Origin: Gammaproteobacteria bacterium
Lineage (GTDB): Bacteria; Pseudomonadota; Gammaproteobacteria; DSM-26407
Direction of reading: 5' to 3'
Length of the DNA: 6,367 nt
Assembly (NCBI GenBank): GCA_028694565.1
Contig: JAQVKR010000165.1
Span: forward strand, 1 to 6,367
A program made the translations under genes and the position numbers. Positions within the stretch are counted from its first letter, which is position 1. Every line of letters begins with the position of its first letter. The notes under the pieces are model-generated. The model made no database searches, was not told the DNA's origin, and saw only the letters and a list, made by a program, of their open reading frames with translations. Positions 1 through 6,367 of the stretch are shown here, in pieces.

Positions 1-215
1 CCGGCGCCATGCTGCGCGCCGGCCTGGTGGACGAGCTGGTGGTCTACATGGCGCCGCTGCTGCTCGGCGACGGGGCGCGCGGCTTGTTCCACCTGCCGGG
101 ACTGGCTAGCATGGCCGACCGGGTCGGGCTGGAGATCACCGACCTGCGGGCGGTGGGCCGCGACTGGCGCATCAGCGCGCGGGTCGCCGTCCGCCCCGCC
201 GCGGCGGAATCCTGA
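1..215 (+). CDS. ribD: RibD, C-terminal end of the reductase domain (5' part lies outside the window)
   Basis: Partial gene, cut by the left edge and reading in the frame that starts at base 3. The visible roughly 70 residues contain LRAGLVDELVVYMAPLLLGD, followed by the sequence RGLFHLPGL. This is the characteristic end of the RibD reductase domain (5-amino-6-(5-phosphoribosylamino)uracil reductase), where a late strand and helix are followed by a conserved LLG(D/G) turn. Full RibD is a cytosolic bifunctional deaminase-reductase that performs steps two and three of riboflavin synthesis. The deaminase half must lie to the left and cannot be judged here. The stop is 17 bases before ribE, which fits one transcript. 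The tail after the reductase fold (about RVAVRPAAAES) is short and unremarkable. Identification rests on the motif plus the position immediately upstream of ribE. Confidence 0.88.
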   Translation, partial: GAMLRAGLVDELVVYMAPLLLGDGARGLFHLPGLASMADRVGLEITDLRAVGRDWRISARVAVRPAAAES

Positions 216-232
216 CAGGGAGCGCGAGACGT

Positions 233-892
233 ATGTTCACAGGCATCATCGAGGCGGTGGGGCGCATCGCCGCCATGGAGCCGCGGGGGCGGGACTCCCG
301 GGTGCGGGTGCAGACCGGCAAGCTCGATCTGGGCGACGTGCGCCTGGGCGACAGCATCGCCGTGAACGGCGTCTGCCTGACCGTGGTGGAGCTGCCGGGC
401 GACGGCTTCTGGGCCGATGTCTCCGGAGAGACCCTGGCGCGCACCGCCTTCGCCGGCCTGGCGGTGGGGGGGCGGGTGAACCTGGAAAAGGCGCTCACGC
501 CGACCACCCGCCTGGGCGGGCACCTGGTCAGCGGCCACGTGGACGGCGTGGGCCGGATCGTGGAGCGCAGCCCCGCCGGGCGCTCGGTGCGCTTCGTCAT
601 CGAGGCCCCCGCCGGGCTGGCGAAGTACATCGCCGAGAAGGGCTCCATCTGCGTCGACGGCATCAGCCTGACCGTCAACGGGGTGGACGGGGCGCGCTTC
701 ACCCTCAACATCGTTCCCCACACCCTGGAGGAGACCACCATGGCCGAGTTCCAGCCGGGCCGGGCGGTGAACCTCGAGGTGGACATCATCGCCCGCTACC
801 TGGAGCGGCTGCTGCTGGGCGAGCGGGCCGCCGAGAGCGGGGCCGGGGGCGTCACAATGGAATTCCTCGCCCAGCACGGGTTCATGAAATAG
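233..892 (+). CDS. ribE: Riboflavin synthase, alpha chain (the gene called ribC in E. coli)
   Basis: The 219-residue product has the usual length for this family. It catalyses the dismutation of two 6,7-dimethyl-8-ribityllumazine molecules into riboflavin and the pyrimidinedione recycled by RibH. Two homologous lumazine-binding domains are visible, about residues 1-97 and 98-195. The diagnostic N-terminus [10 protein letters not shown] is present, which also fixes the start. Domain one contains VNGVCLT (44-50, with the conserved Cys48), and domain two the matching VDGISLT (141-147). The linker motif [10 protein letters not shown] occupies 96-105. The C-terminal helix that drives trimer formation in the family is represented by [10 protein letters not shown] (208-217). 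A GGGAG sequence at 218-222 sits ten bases before the ATG. The gene lies 17 bases after ribD and 41 before ribBA, so it is probably co-transcribed with them. Confidence 0.97.
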   Translation: MFTGIIEAVGRIAAMEPRGRDSRVRVQTGKLDLGDVRLGDSIAVNGVCLTVVELPGDGFWADVSGETLARTAFAGLAVGGRVNLEKALTPTTRLGGHLVSGHVDGVGRIVERSPAGRSVRFVIEAPAGLAKYIAEKGSICVDGISLTVNGVDGARFTLNIVPHTLEETTMAEFQPGRAVNLEVDIIARYLERLLLGERAAESGAGGVTMEFLAQHGFMK

Positions 893-933
893 CAATAGGC
901 TGCGGCCGGACGGGAGCGGGAGACAGCGGGTCA

Positions 934-2040
<1,107 letters not shown>

Positions 2041-2067
2041 GGCGGCTTGCGGGTAGAATCACTTTTT

Positions 2068-2206
2068 AATAGACAGGATTTACAGGATTGACGGGATTTG
2101 GTGATTCGCACCGTGCCAACGAACGGGAATCTTTAGCCCCGGCGGTGCCGGGTGCCGGTCGGACCGTTGCTTCACCATCCAGTTAACCCTGTAAATCCTG
2201 TCTATT
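2068..2206. repeat. 139-bp non-coding element bounded by long inverted repeats (MITE-like or structured repeat)
   Basis: This fills most of the 212-base ribBA-ribH gap. The outer 19 bases (2068-2086) are a perfect inverted match to 2188-2206, sharing the core AATAGACAGGATTTACAGG. Pairing continues inward, with single mismatches and a two-base bulge, to 2104 and 2172, giving about 32 pairs in all. The left arm is also a tandem array of a nine-base unit: ACAGGATTT (2073), ACAGGATTG (2082) and ACGGGATTT (2091). The right arm read in reverse has a more degenerate version (ACAGGATTT, ACAGGGTTA, ACTGGATGG). Inside is a compact GC hairpin, CCCGGC-GGT-GCCGGG (2138-2152), and a smaller one at 2156-2166. 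No open reading frame is evident. A clean target duplication is not seen; CTTTT occurs at 2062-2066 and 2212-2216 but the right copy is offset by five bases. As RNA it would fold as one long stem before ribH. The AT-rich arms contrast with the surrounding GC-rich DNA. Confidence 0.8.
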
Positions 2207-2252
2207 TGGATCTTTTCAGACAGAACAGACCGATACCGAGAAGGGGTGGGAC

Positions 2253-2721
<469 letters not shown>

Positions 2722-2729
<8 letters not shown>

Positions 2730-3210
2730 GACGATGAGCGCGAGCGGCGATCAGCCCCGGGCCCGCAACCGCCAGGCCCAGATAGCCGCGCGGCGCCGCG
2801 CGCGCCGGATGGCGCTGCAGGCGCTCTACCAGTGGCAGCTCAACCCCCAGGACGCGGTGGAGATCGAGCTCCAGTTCCGGGCCGAGCAGGAGATGGACAA
2901 GGTGGACGTGGACTACTTCCACCATCTCCTGCAGGGCGTGGTGGAGGAGCAGGACAGCCTGGACGGCTATATCGCGCCCTATCTGGACCGGCCGCTGGCG
3001 GAACTGGATCCGGTGGAGCGGGCGATCCTGCGCCTCGGCGCCTACGAACTGGCCCGGCGTCCGGAGGTTCCCTACGTGGTGGCCATCAACGAGGGGGTTG
3101 AGCTGGCCAAGACCTTCGGCGCCGAGCAGAGCCACCGCTACGTCAACGGCATTCTCGACAAGCTGGCGGCGCGCCTGCGCGGCGCGGAGGTGCGCGCCCG
3201 GGGCGGCTGA
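2722..3210 (+). CDS. nusB: Transcription antitermination factor NusB
   Basis: The 162-residue all-helical protein binds boxA RNA together with NusE (ribosomal protein S10) in antitermination complexes, chiefly on rRNA operons. Visible family features are the arginine-rich first helix [14 protein letters not shown] (23-36), QWQLN (37-41), and [16 protein letters not shown] (95-110). The C-terminal signature runs from [14 protein letters not shown] (120-133) to [11 protein letters not shown] (139-149). The product is longer than E. coli NusB (about 139 residues), mostly from an N-terminal tail of about 20 residues rich in Arg and Gln. The ATG at 2722 overlaps the ribH stop by eight bases. A second in-frame ATG at 2734 lies just after that stop and is an equally good candidate; neither has a strong ribosome-binding site. 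Translation is therefore probably coupled to ribH, and the neighbourhood ribH-nusB-thiL is conserved in gammaproteobacteria. Confidence 0.96.
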
Positions 3211-3232
3211 ACGCCCGGGCGGCGGGTCGCAC

Positions 3233-4204
3233 ATGGCGCTGTCCGAGTTCGAGCTCATCGCCCGCTACTTCAGCCACGCCGGCACGCCGCGGGAGGACGT
3301 GGCGCTCGGGGTGGGGGACGACTGCGCCCTGCTGCGCCCCCCGGCCGGGCAGCTGCTGGCGCTGACCACCGACACGATGGTGGACGGCGTCCACTTTCCC
3401 CGCGCGACCCGCCCCGGGGACCTCGGCCACAAGGCCCTGGCGGTCAACCTGAGCGATCTCGCCGCCATGGGCGCCGAGCCCGCCTGGGTGACCCTCGCCC
3501 TGACCCTGCCCGCGGCGGACCCGGCATGGCTGGAAGCCTTCGCCGCCGGCTTCGCGGCCCTGGCCCGGGAGCACGGGGTGGCGCTGGTGGGGGGCGACAC
3601 CACCCGCGGCCCCCTCGCCGTGACGGTCCAGGCCCACGGTTTCGTCCCGCCCGGGCAGGCCCTCACCCGCGGCGGCGCGTGCCCCGGCGATCTCGTCTAC
3701 GTCACCGGCACCCTCGGTGACGCGGCCCTGGCCCTGCTCGCCCTGCGGGGGGAGATCCGGCTCCCCGGCCCGGATCTCGCCGCCGTGCGCGAGCGCCTCG
3801 ATCGCCCCCGGCCGCGGGTGGGGGCGGGGCTGGCCCTGCGCGGCATCGCCAGCGCCTGCATCGACATCTCCGACGGCCTGGCGGCCGATCTCGGTCACAT
3901 CCTGGAAGCCTCCGGCGCCGGGGCCACGCTGCGCCTGGAGCGGCTGCCCGTCTCCGCCGCGCTGGCGGCCCATCTGACGGCCGCGGGCGACTGGAGCCTG
4001 CCTCTGGGCGGCGGCGACGACTACGAGCTCTGCTTCACCGTGCCCGCCGCGCGCCAGGGGGAGGCGGAGCGGGCGCTGGCCGCCGCCGGCTGCCCGGCCG
4101 TCCGGGTGGGCCTGATCGAGGCCGCTCCCGGCCTGCGCTGCGTGACGCCGCAGGGCGACCGCGTGGACGCGGGCCGCGGCGGCTGGCAGCACTTCGGGGG
4201 CTGA
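3233..4204 (+). CDS. thiL: Thiamine-monophosphate kinase
   Basis: The product has 323 residues, almost the same length as E. coli ThiL. It uses ATP to phosphorylate thiamine monophosphate to the active cofactor thiamine diphosphate. The fold is the ATP-binding PurM/AIR-synthase type. Visible motifs are the Mg-binding GVGDDCALL (26-34), TTDTMVDGVHF (45-55), NLSDLAAMGA (72-81), VGGDTTRG (119-126), DISDGLAADLGHI (211-223) and GGDDYELCF (260-268). The reading frame stays open upstream into nusB, but the ATG at 3233 is chosen. It gives MALSEFELIARYF, the typical ThiL N-terminus, and begins 22 bases after the nusB stop. Only a modest GGCGGG sequence (3220-3225) precedes it. The gene ends four bases before pgpA, so the two are almost certainly co-transcribed. 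Confidence 0.97.
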   Translation: MALSEFELIARYFSHAGTPREDVALGVGDDCALLRPPAGQLLALTTDTMVDGVHFPRATRPGDLGHKALAVNLSDLAAMGAEPAWVTLALTLPAADPAWLEAFAAGFAALAREHGVALVGGDTTRGPLAVTVQAHGFVPPGQALTRGGACPGDLVYVTGTLGDAALALLALRGEIRLPGPDLAAVRERLDRPRPRVGAGLALRGIASACIDISDGLAADLGHILEASGAGATLRLERLPVSAALAAHLTAAGDWSLPLGGGDDYELCFTVPAARQGEAERALAAAGCPAVRVGLIEAAPGLRCVTPQGDRVDAGRGGWQHFGG

Positions 4205-4208
4205 GGCC

Positions 4209-4706
4209 ATGGCCCGCCTTCCGCCGCCTCCGGCCCGCCAGGTCCTGCGCGACCCCCGCCTCCTGCTCGCCTTCGGCTTCGGCAGCGGGCTGGCGCCCTG
4301 GGCGCCGGGGACCTTCGGCACGGCGGTGGCGGTGCCCCTCTACCTGCTGATCGCGCCCCTGCCCACGGCGGCCTACCTGGCGCTGGCGGCGCTGGTCATC
4401 CTCGCCGGGCCGCACCTGTGCGGCCATGCCGCCCGCCGCCTCGGCGTCCACGACCATCCGGGCATCGTCTGGGACGAGATCGCCGGTTTCCTGGTCACCA
4501 TGGCGGCCGCCCCGGCGGGCTGGCCGTGGGTGGCGGCGGGCTTCCTGCTGTTCCGCCTGTTCGATATCTGGAAGCCGTGGCCCATCCACCTGGCCGACCG
4601 GCACGTGCGGGGCGGGTTCGGCATCATGCTCGACGACCTCATCGCCGGGGCCTACGCCTGGCTCGCGCTGCAGGCCCTGCAGCGCCTGGTCCCGTGGTAC
4701 GCCTGA
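4209..4706 (+). CDS. pgpA: Phosphatidylglycerophosphatase A
   Basis: This 165-residue inner-membrane protein dephosphorylates phosphatidylglycerol phosphate to phosphatidylglycerol. Family signatures are SGLAPWAPGTFGT (26-38), HDHPGIVWDEIAGF (81-94) with its acidic pair, FRLFDIWKPWPI (115-126) and GGFGIMLDDLIAGAYA (135-150). The Asp/Glu residues in the second and fourth motifs are the likely metal and phosphate site. Hydrophobic segments, roughly 36-50, 53-69, 92-116 and 141-160, fit the multi-spanning topology of the family. The ATG is four bases past the thiL stop, with a GAGG (4203-4206) overlapping that stop, which suggests translational coupling. It is the last + strand gene of the cluster and is followed 38 bases later by a convergent gene. 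Confidence 0.96.
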   Translation: MARLPPPPARQVLRDPRLLLAFGFGSGLAPWAPGTFGTAVAVPLYLLIAPLPTAAYLALAALVILAGPHLCGHAARRLGVHDHPGIVWDEIAGFLVTMAAAPAGWPWVAAGFLLFRLFDIWKPWPIHLADRHVRGGFGIMLDDLIAGAYAWLALQALQRLVPWYA

Positions 4707-4707
4707 A

Positions 4708-4733
4708 GCCGCGGTGACTCCCCATGCCGCGGC
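4708..4733. terminator. Possible bidirectional terminator hairpin between convergent genes
   Basis: Starting two bases after the pgpA stop, GCCGCGG (4708-4714) and CCGCGGC (4727-4733) can pair as a seven-base all-GC stem around a 12-base loop. The position between two converging genes is right for a shared terminator. There is no T-tract on either side, so it is not a classical Rho-independent terminator. In DNA this GC-rich, short complementary GC runs also arise by chance. Confidence 0.3.
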
Positions 4734-4744
4734 GGGTGGCGGCC

Positions 4745-5125
4745 TCAGAAGTCGTTCTCGTCGTGCAGCTCGAGCTCGCCCCGCCAGACCGCGATCACCA
4801 TCACCGCCTCGTTCAGCCACGGGTGGAGCTCGGTCTCCAGGTCGGTGAACTCCGTGTCGGGGTCGAGAAAGACCAGTTCGCAGAGGCTGATGTCGTAGAC
4901 GTCGTCGTGCCAGGTGATGCCGCCCTCGAGGTCGGCCGGGTTGTCCGGCTCCGTGCCGGTGAACCAGCGCGCCACGAAGCGGGGGGCGCCCAGGTGCGCC
5001 ACGTGCCCCTCGTCCACGCTCTGGTACTGATCGAAGGGGGAGTGGCCCACCACCCACAGGGGTGTCTCGAAGGCGCGGTTGCCCTCGCGGGTGACCAGAT
5101 CGGTGCTGTGCTGGAATTCGTACAT
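4745..5125 (-). CDS. Hypothetical small acidic protein, no family recognised
   Basis: The predicted product has 126 residues (MYEFQHSTDL...HDENDF), and I do not recognise a domain. It is soluble-looking, with no signal peptide or membrane segment. It is strongly acidic: 27 Asp/Glu against five Arg and no Lys. It also has seven His and four Trp. Short acidic clusters occur at THWDD-like positions 71-75 and at the C-terminus (residues 117-125). The frame is supported by G/C-rich third codon positions on the minus strand, while the overlapping + strand frame gives the low-complexity His/Val protein typical of an antisense shadow. The ATG at 5125 is chosen because further upstream the frame runs into a heptamer tandem repeat; a GTG at 5212 would add 29 repeat-derived residues. 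No Shine-Dalgarno sequence precedes the ATG. It converges on pgpA and lies downstream of azlD in the same direction, 128 bases away. Function unknown. Confidence 0.7.
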   Translation of the reverse strand: MYEFQHSTDLVTREGNRAFETPLWVVGHSPFDQYQSVDEGHVAHLGAPRFVARWFTGTEPDNPADLEGGITWHDDVYDISLCELVFLDPDTEFTDLETELHPWLNEAVMVIAVWRGELELHDENDF

Positions 5126-5129
5126 GTTG

Positions 5130-5180
5130 GTGATGGGTGATGGGTGATGGGTGATGGGTGATGGGGTGATGGGGTGATTG
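5130..5180. repeat. Heptamer tandem repeat (GTGATGG), about seven copies, adjacent to a start codon
   Basis: Five perfect contiguous copies of GTGATGG occupy 5130-5164. Two more follow at 5166-5172 and 5174-5180, each offset by one extra G, and the last reads GTGATTG. On the minus strand the unit reads CCATCAC. The tract ends four bases upstream of the ATG of the orphan minus-strand gene, exactly where a ribosome-binding site should be. On the + strand it presents six runs of three or four G separated by TGAT, matching the textbook G-quadruplex pattern. Confidence 0.92.
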
Positions 5181-5198
5181 TGCCGCGTTTCCCTTCGC

Positions 5199-5242
5199 CC
5201 GGCACCCGGCACCGCATCGCTCGGCGGAAAATCCCGTCTATT
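5199..5242 (-). repeat. Short sequences matching parts of the 2068-2206 element
   Basis: In the 128-base gap between azlD and the orphan gene, read on the minus strand, AATAGACGGGATTT (5242-5229) matches the outer arm of the ribBA-ribH element with one difference in 14 bases. It is followed by CGGTGCCGGGTGCCGG (5214-5199), identical over 16 bases to 2143-2158 of that element. Both parts occur in the same relative order and orientation, but closer together. This suggests a degraded or shortened relative of the same repeat. The second match is itself a doubled heptamer (GGTGCCG) and so carries less weight. Confidence 0.45.
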
Positions 5243-5253
5243 CCCTGCCCGAT

Positions 5254-5586
5254 TCAGCCGAAGACGCCGTTCTGGACCAGGAACATGTACAGCCCGGTGC
5301 CCGCGCCGATGCTGAGCAGGGCGTTGCGGCGCCAGAGGTGCAGCCCCACCACGGCGGCGAGGGCCAGCGCCTCGGGCAGGCCATGGGGCGCCGCGGCCAG
5401 GGAAACGTCCTTGAGGCAGTAGAGCAGCAGCAGGGTCATCACCGCCGGCGGGAGCACCCGGCCCAGGTAGAGCAGGGTGGGGTGCTTGGCGCCGCGGGCG
5501 AAGAGCAGGAAGGGCAGGGCGCGGGTGAGCAGCGTCGCGCCCGCCATGACCAGTATGACGGCGATCAGGTAGAGCGTGGCGTCCAT
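5254..5586 (-). CDS. azlD: AzlD-type small subunit of a branched-chain amino acid exporter
   Basis: The 110-residue, very hydrophobic protein is the usual AzlD/YgaH length. In characterised members it pairs with AzlC to export branched-chain amino acids or analogues across the inner membrane. It starts MDATLYLIAVILVMAGATLLTR. The family hallmark TRALPFLLF lies at 21-29, and LGRVLPPAVMTLLLLYCLKD at 41-60. Hydrophobic spans are about 4-20, 44-58, 70-84 and 89-105. The ATG at 5586 is preceded by GGAAAG, with eight bases between. The first 22 bases overlap the 3' end of azlC in another frame, so translation is likely coupled. Substrate specificity within the window is inferred from family only. 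Confidence 0.92.
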   Translation of the reverse strand: MDATLYLIAVILVMAGATLLTRALPFLLFARGAKHPTLLYLGRVLPPAVMTLLLLYCLKDVSLAAAPHGLPEALALAAVVGLHLWRRNALLSIGAGTGLYMFLVQNGVFG

Positions 5587-6263
5587 TGGCGGGTCTTTCC
5601 GTGGGCGACGAGGATGGCGGTGGACAGTGCGATGGAGAGCAGCAGCATGTGCTCCTGGCGGAACAGCACCAGGGCCAGGAAGCCGCTGCCCAGCGCCACC
5701 AGGAACGGCAGCAGGGCGCGGGTGGCCCGGTACTGCTCCAGCACCAGGACCGCGAACAGGGCGGTGAGGGTGAACTCGAGGCCGGCGGTGTCGAAGGCCA
5801 CCGCCCGCCCGAGCAGCGCGCCCAGCGTGCAGCCGCTGACCCACCACAGCTGGTTCAGCCCCGTGACCCAGAGGTCGTAGCTCACCTGCGGCACCCCCTC
5901 CGGCGGCCGGGTGCCGGTGAGCAGGGAGTAGGTCTCGTCGGTGAGGCCGAACACGAGATAGAACTTGCGCCAGCCGCCGACCCGGAAGCGGGTCAGCAGC
6001 GACAGGCCGAAGAAGAGGTGGCGCGAGTTGAGCAGGAAGGTGGTGACCGCCACCTCCAGCAGGCCGGCATGGGCCGCCAGCAGCCCCACGGCGAGGAACT
6101 GGGCGGCGCCGGCGAAGACCAGCAGCCCCATGAGGGTGGCGAAGTACCAGGGGTGGCCGAGGCCGTCGAACAGCAGGCCGAAGGCGATGCCCAGCGGCAC
6201 GTAGCCGAACAGGACCGGCAGGCTGGCGCGCAGCGCCGCCGCGGCCGGCGAGGAATGGGACAC
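5565..6263 (-). CDS. azlC: AzlC-type large subunit of a branched-chain amino acid exporter
   Basis: The 232-residue multi-spanning membrane protein is slightly shorter than E. coli YgaZ (about 245). Family motifs in order are LRASLPVLFGYVPLGIAFGL (11-30), GLLVFAGAAQFLAVGLL (46-62), FLLNSRHLFFGLSLL (76-90) and FGLTDETYSLL (105-115). These are the AzlC signatures, with the conserved Arg-His and Asp-Glu pairs. Hydrophobic helices continue through residues 135-220. The start is taken as the GTG at 6263 (VSHSSPAAAALRASLP), seven bases after a strong GGGAGG. The frame remains open about 30 residues further, but that extension is Pro/Arg-rich with no family resemblance. The gene is first in the azlC-azlD pair. 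No Lrp/AsnC-type regulator, a common neighbour of azl genes, lies within the window. Confidence 0.93.
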   Translation of the reverse strand: MSHSSPAAAALRASLPVLFGYVPLGIAFGLLFDGLGHPWYFATLMGLLVFAGAAQFLAVGLLAAHAGLLEVAVTTFLLNSRHLFFGLSLLTRFRVGGWRKFYLVFGLTDETYSLLTGTRPPEGVPQVSYDLWVTGLNQLWWVSGCTLGALLGRAVAFDTAGLEFTLTALFAVLVLEQYRATRALLPFLVALGSGFLALVLFRQEHMLLLSIALSTAILVAHGKTRQWTPRST

Positions 6264-6270
6264 GGGCTTC

Positions 6271-6276
6271 CCTCCC
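6271..6276 (-). promoter_or_regulatory. Shine-Dalgarno sequence that fixes the azlC GTG start
   Basis: On the minus strand GGGAGG lies seven bases before the GTG at 6263, near-ideal complementarity and spacing to the 16S rRNA end. It decides the GTG start over the longer open frame. Confidence 0.7.
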
Positions 6277-6298
6277 GGGAGCGGAATTAAGGGGTCAC

Positions 6299-6327
6299 AG
6301 GATAGGCGTGGTGCCGGGTCCGGGCAA
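6299..6327 (-). promoter_or_regulatory. Candidate sigma70-type promoter for azlCD
   Basis: Read on the minus strand, TTGCCC (6327-6322) and TATCCT (6304-6299) are separated by exactly 17 bases. Each hexamer matches four of six consensus positions, including the most conserved TTG and the TA...T of the -10. Transcription would begin near 6291, leaving a leader of about 28 bases before the GTG. The rest of 6264-6367 shows no convincing gene. In GC-rich DNA such matches are only suggestive. Confidence 0.4.
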
Positions 6328-6367
6328 GACGGTCTTTCACCAAGCGACCTCAACGCCAGGACGCCGG

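Noticed and set aside
2047..2093. Promoter for ribH: TAGAAT at 2054-2059, or TTGACG at 2088-2093
   Set aside because: TAGAAT matches five of six -10 positions but has no acceptable -35 at 16-18 bases upstream. TTGACG resembles a -35 but has no -10 at the right distance. Either may be chance within the repeat arms.
2041..2252. FMN riboswitch (RFN element) before ribH
   Set aside because: A fragment CCGGCGGT at 2139-2146 resembles one RFN segment, but the other conserved blocks (such as the GGGGCAGGGTGAAATTCCC-type stem and the GAGATTCC region) are missing and the structure is dominated by the inverted repeat.
3098..3232. Extended N-terminus of ThiL inside nusB
   Set aside because: The frame is open, but the extra residues are Ser/Arg-rich out-of-frame readings of nusB, and the ATG at 3233 gives the standard family N-terminus and length.
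4724..5140. Plus-strand open frame across the orphan gene
   Set aside because: Its translation is repetitive in Val, His and Glu as expected of an antisense shadow; the minus frame has normal amino acid variety and G/C-rich third positions, and the + frame runs into the heptamer tract.
5130..5180. CRISPR array or origin iterons
   Set aside because: The units are seven bases with no spacers, which excludes CRISPR, and there is no replication gene or DnaA-box cluster nearby to support an origin.

Overview
The window looks like ordinary, very GC-rich proteobacterial chromosome, most probably from a gammaproteobacterium. Three things point that way. The gene order ribD-ribE-ribBA-ribH-nusB-thiL-pgpA is a conserved gammaproteobacterial order. 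The DHBP synthase is fused to a degenerate GTP cyclohydrolase II domain. Third codon positions are strongly G/C. I cannot assign a genus from sequence alone. No previously undescribed multi-gene system is evident; the unusual signals sit in the non-coding gaps and in one orphan gene.

Positions 1-4706 (+ strand) form a co-directional, tightly packed cluster. It starts with the 3' end of ribD, then ribE (riboflavin synthase), ribBA (DHBP synthase with a degenerate RibA-like domain), ribH (lumazine synthase), nusB (antitermination factor), thiL (thiamine monophosphate kinase) and pgpA (phosphatidylglycerophosphatase A). RibD, RibB and RibH supply the pyrimidine and the four-carbon unit and join them into lumazine, which RibE dismutates to riboflavin. 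The C-terminal half of the ribBA product lacks the zinc cysteines and catalytic motif of GTP cyclohydrolase II, so the first step of the pathway probably needs a separate ribA elsewhere. Spacing is a few bases to about 40 bases, except for a 212-base gap between ribBA and ribH. That gap holds a 139-bp element bounded by long inverted repeats.

Positions 4707-5253 hold a possible convergent terminator, an orphan minus-strand gene for a small, highly acidic, lysine-free protein, and a heptamer tandem repeat (GTGATGG) against its start codon. Beyond it lie short sequences that match parts of the ribBA-ribH element.

Positions 5254-6367 (minus strand) carry azlC and azlD, which overlap by 22 bases and encode the two subunits of a branched-chain amino acid exporter. 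A strong Shine-Dalgarno sequence fixes a GTG start for azlC, and there is a plausible sigma70-type promoter upstream.
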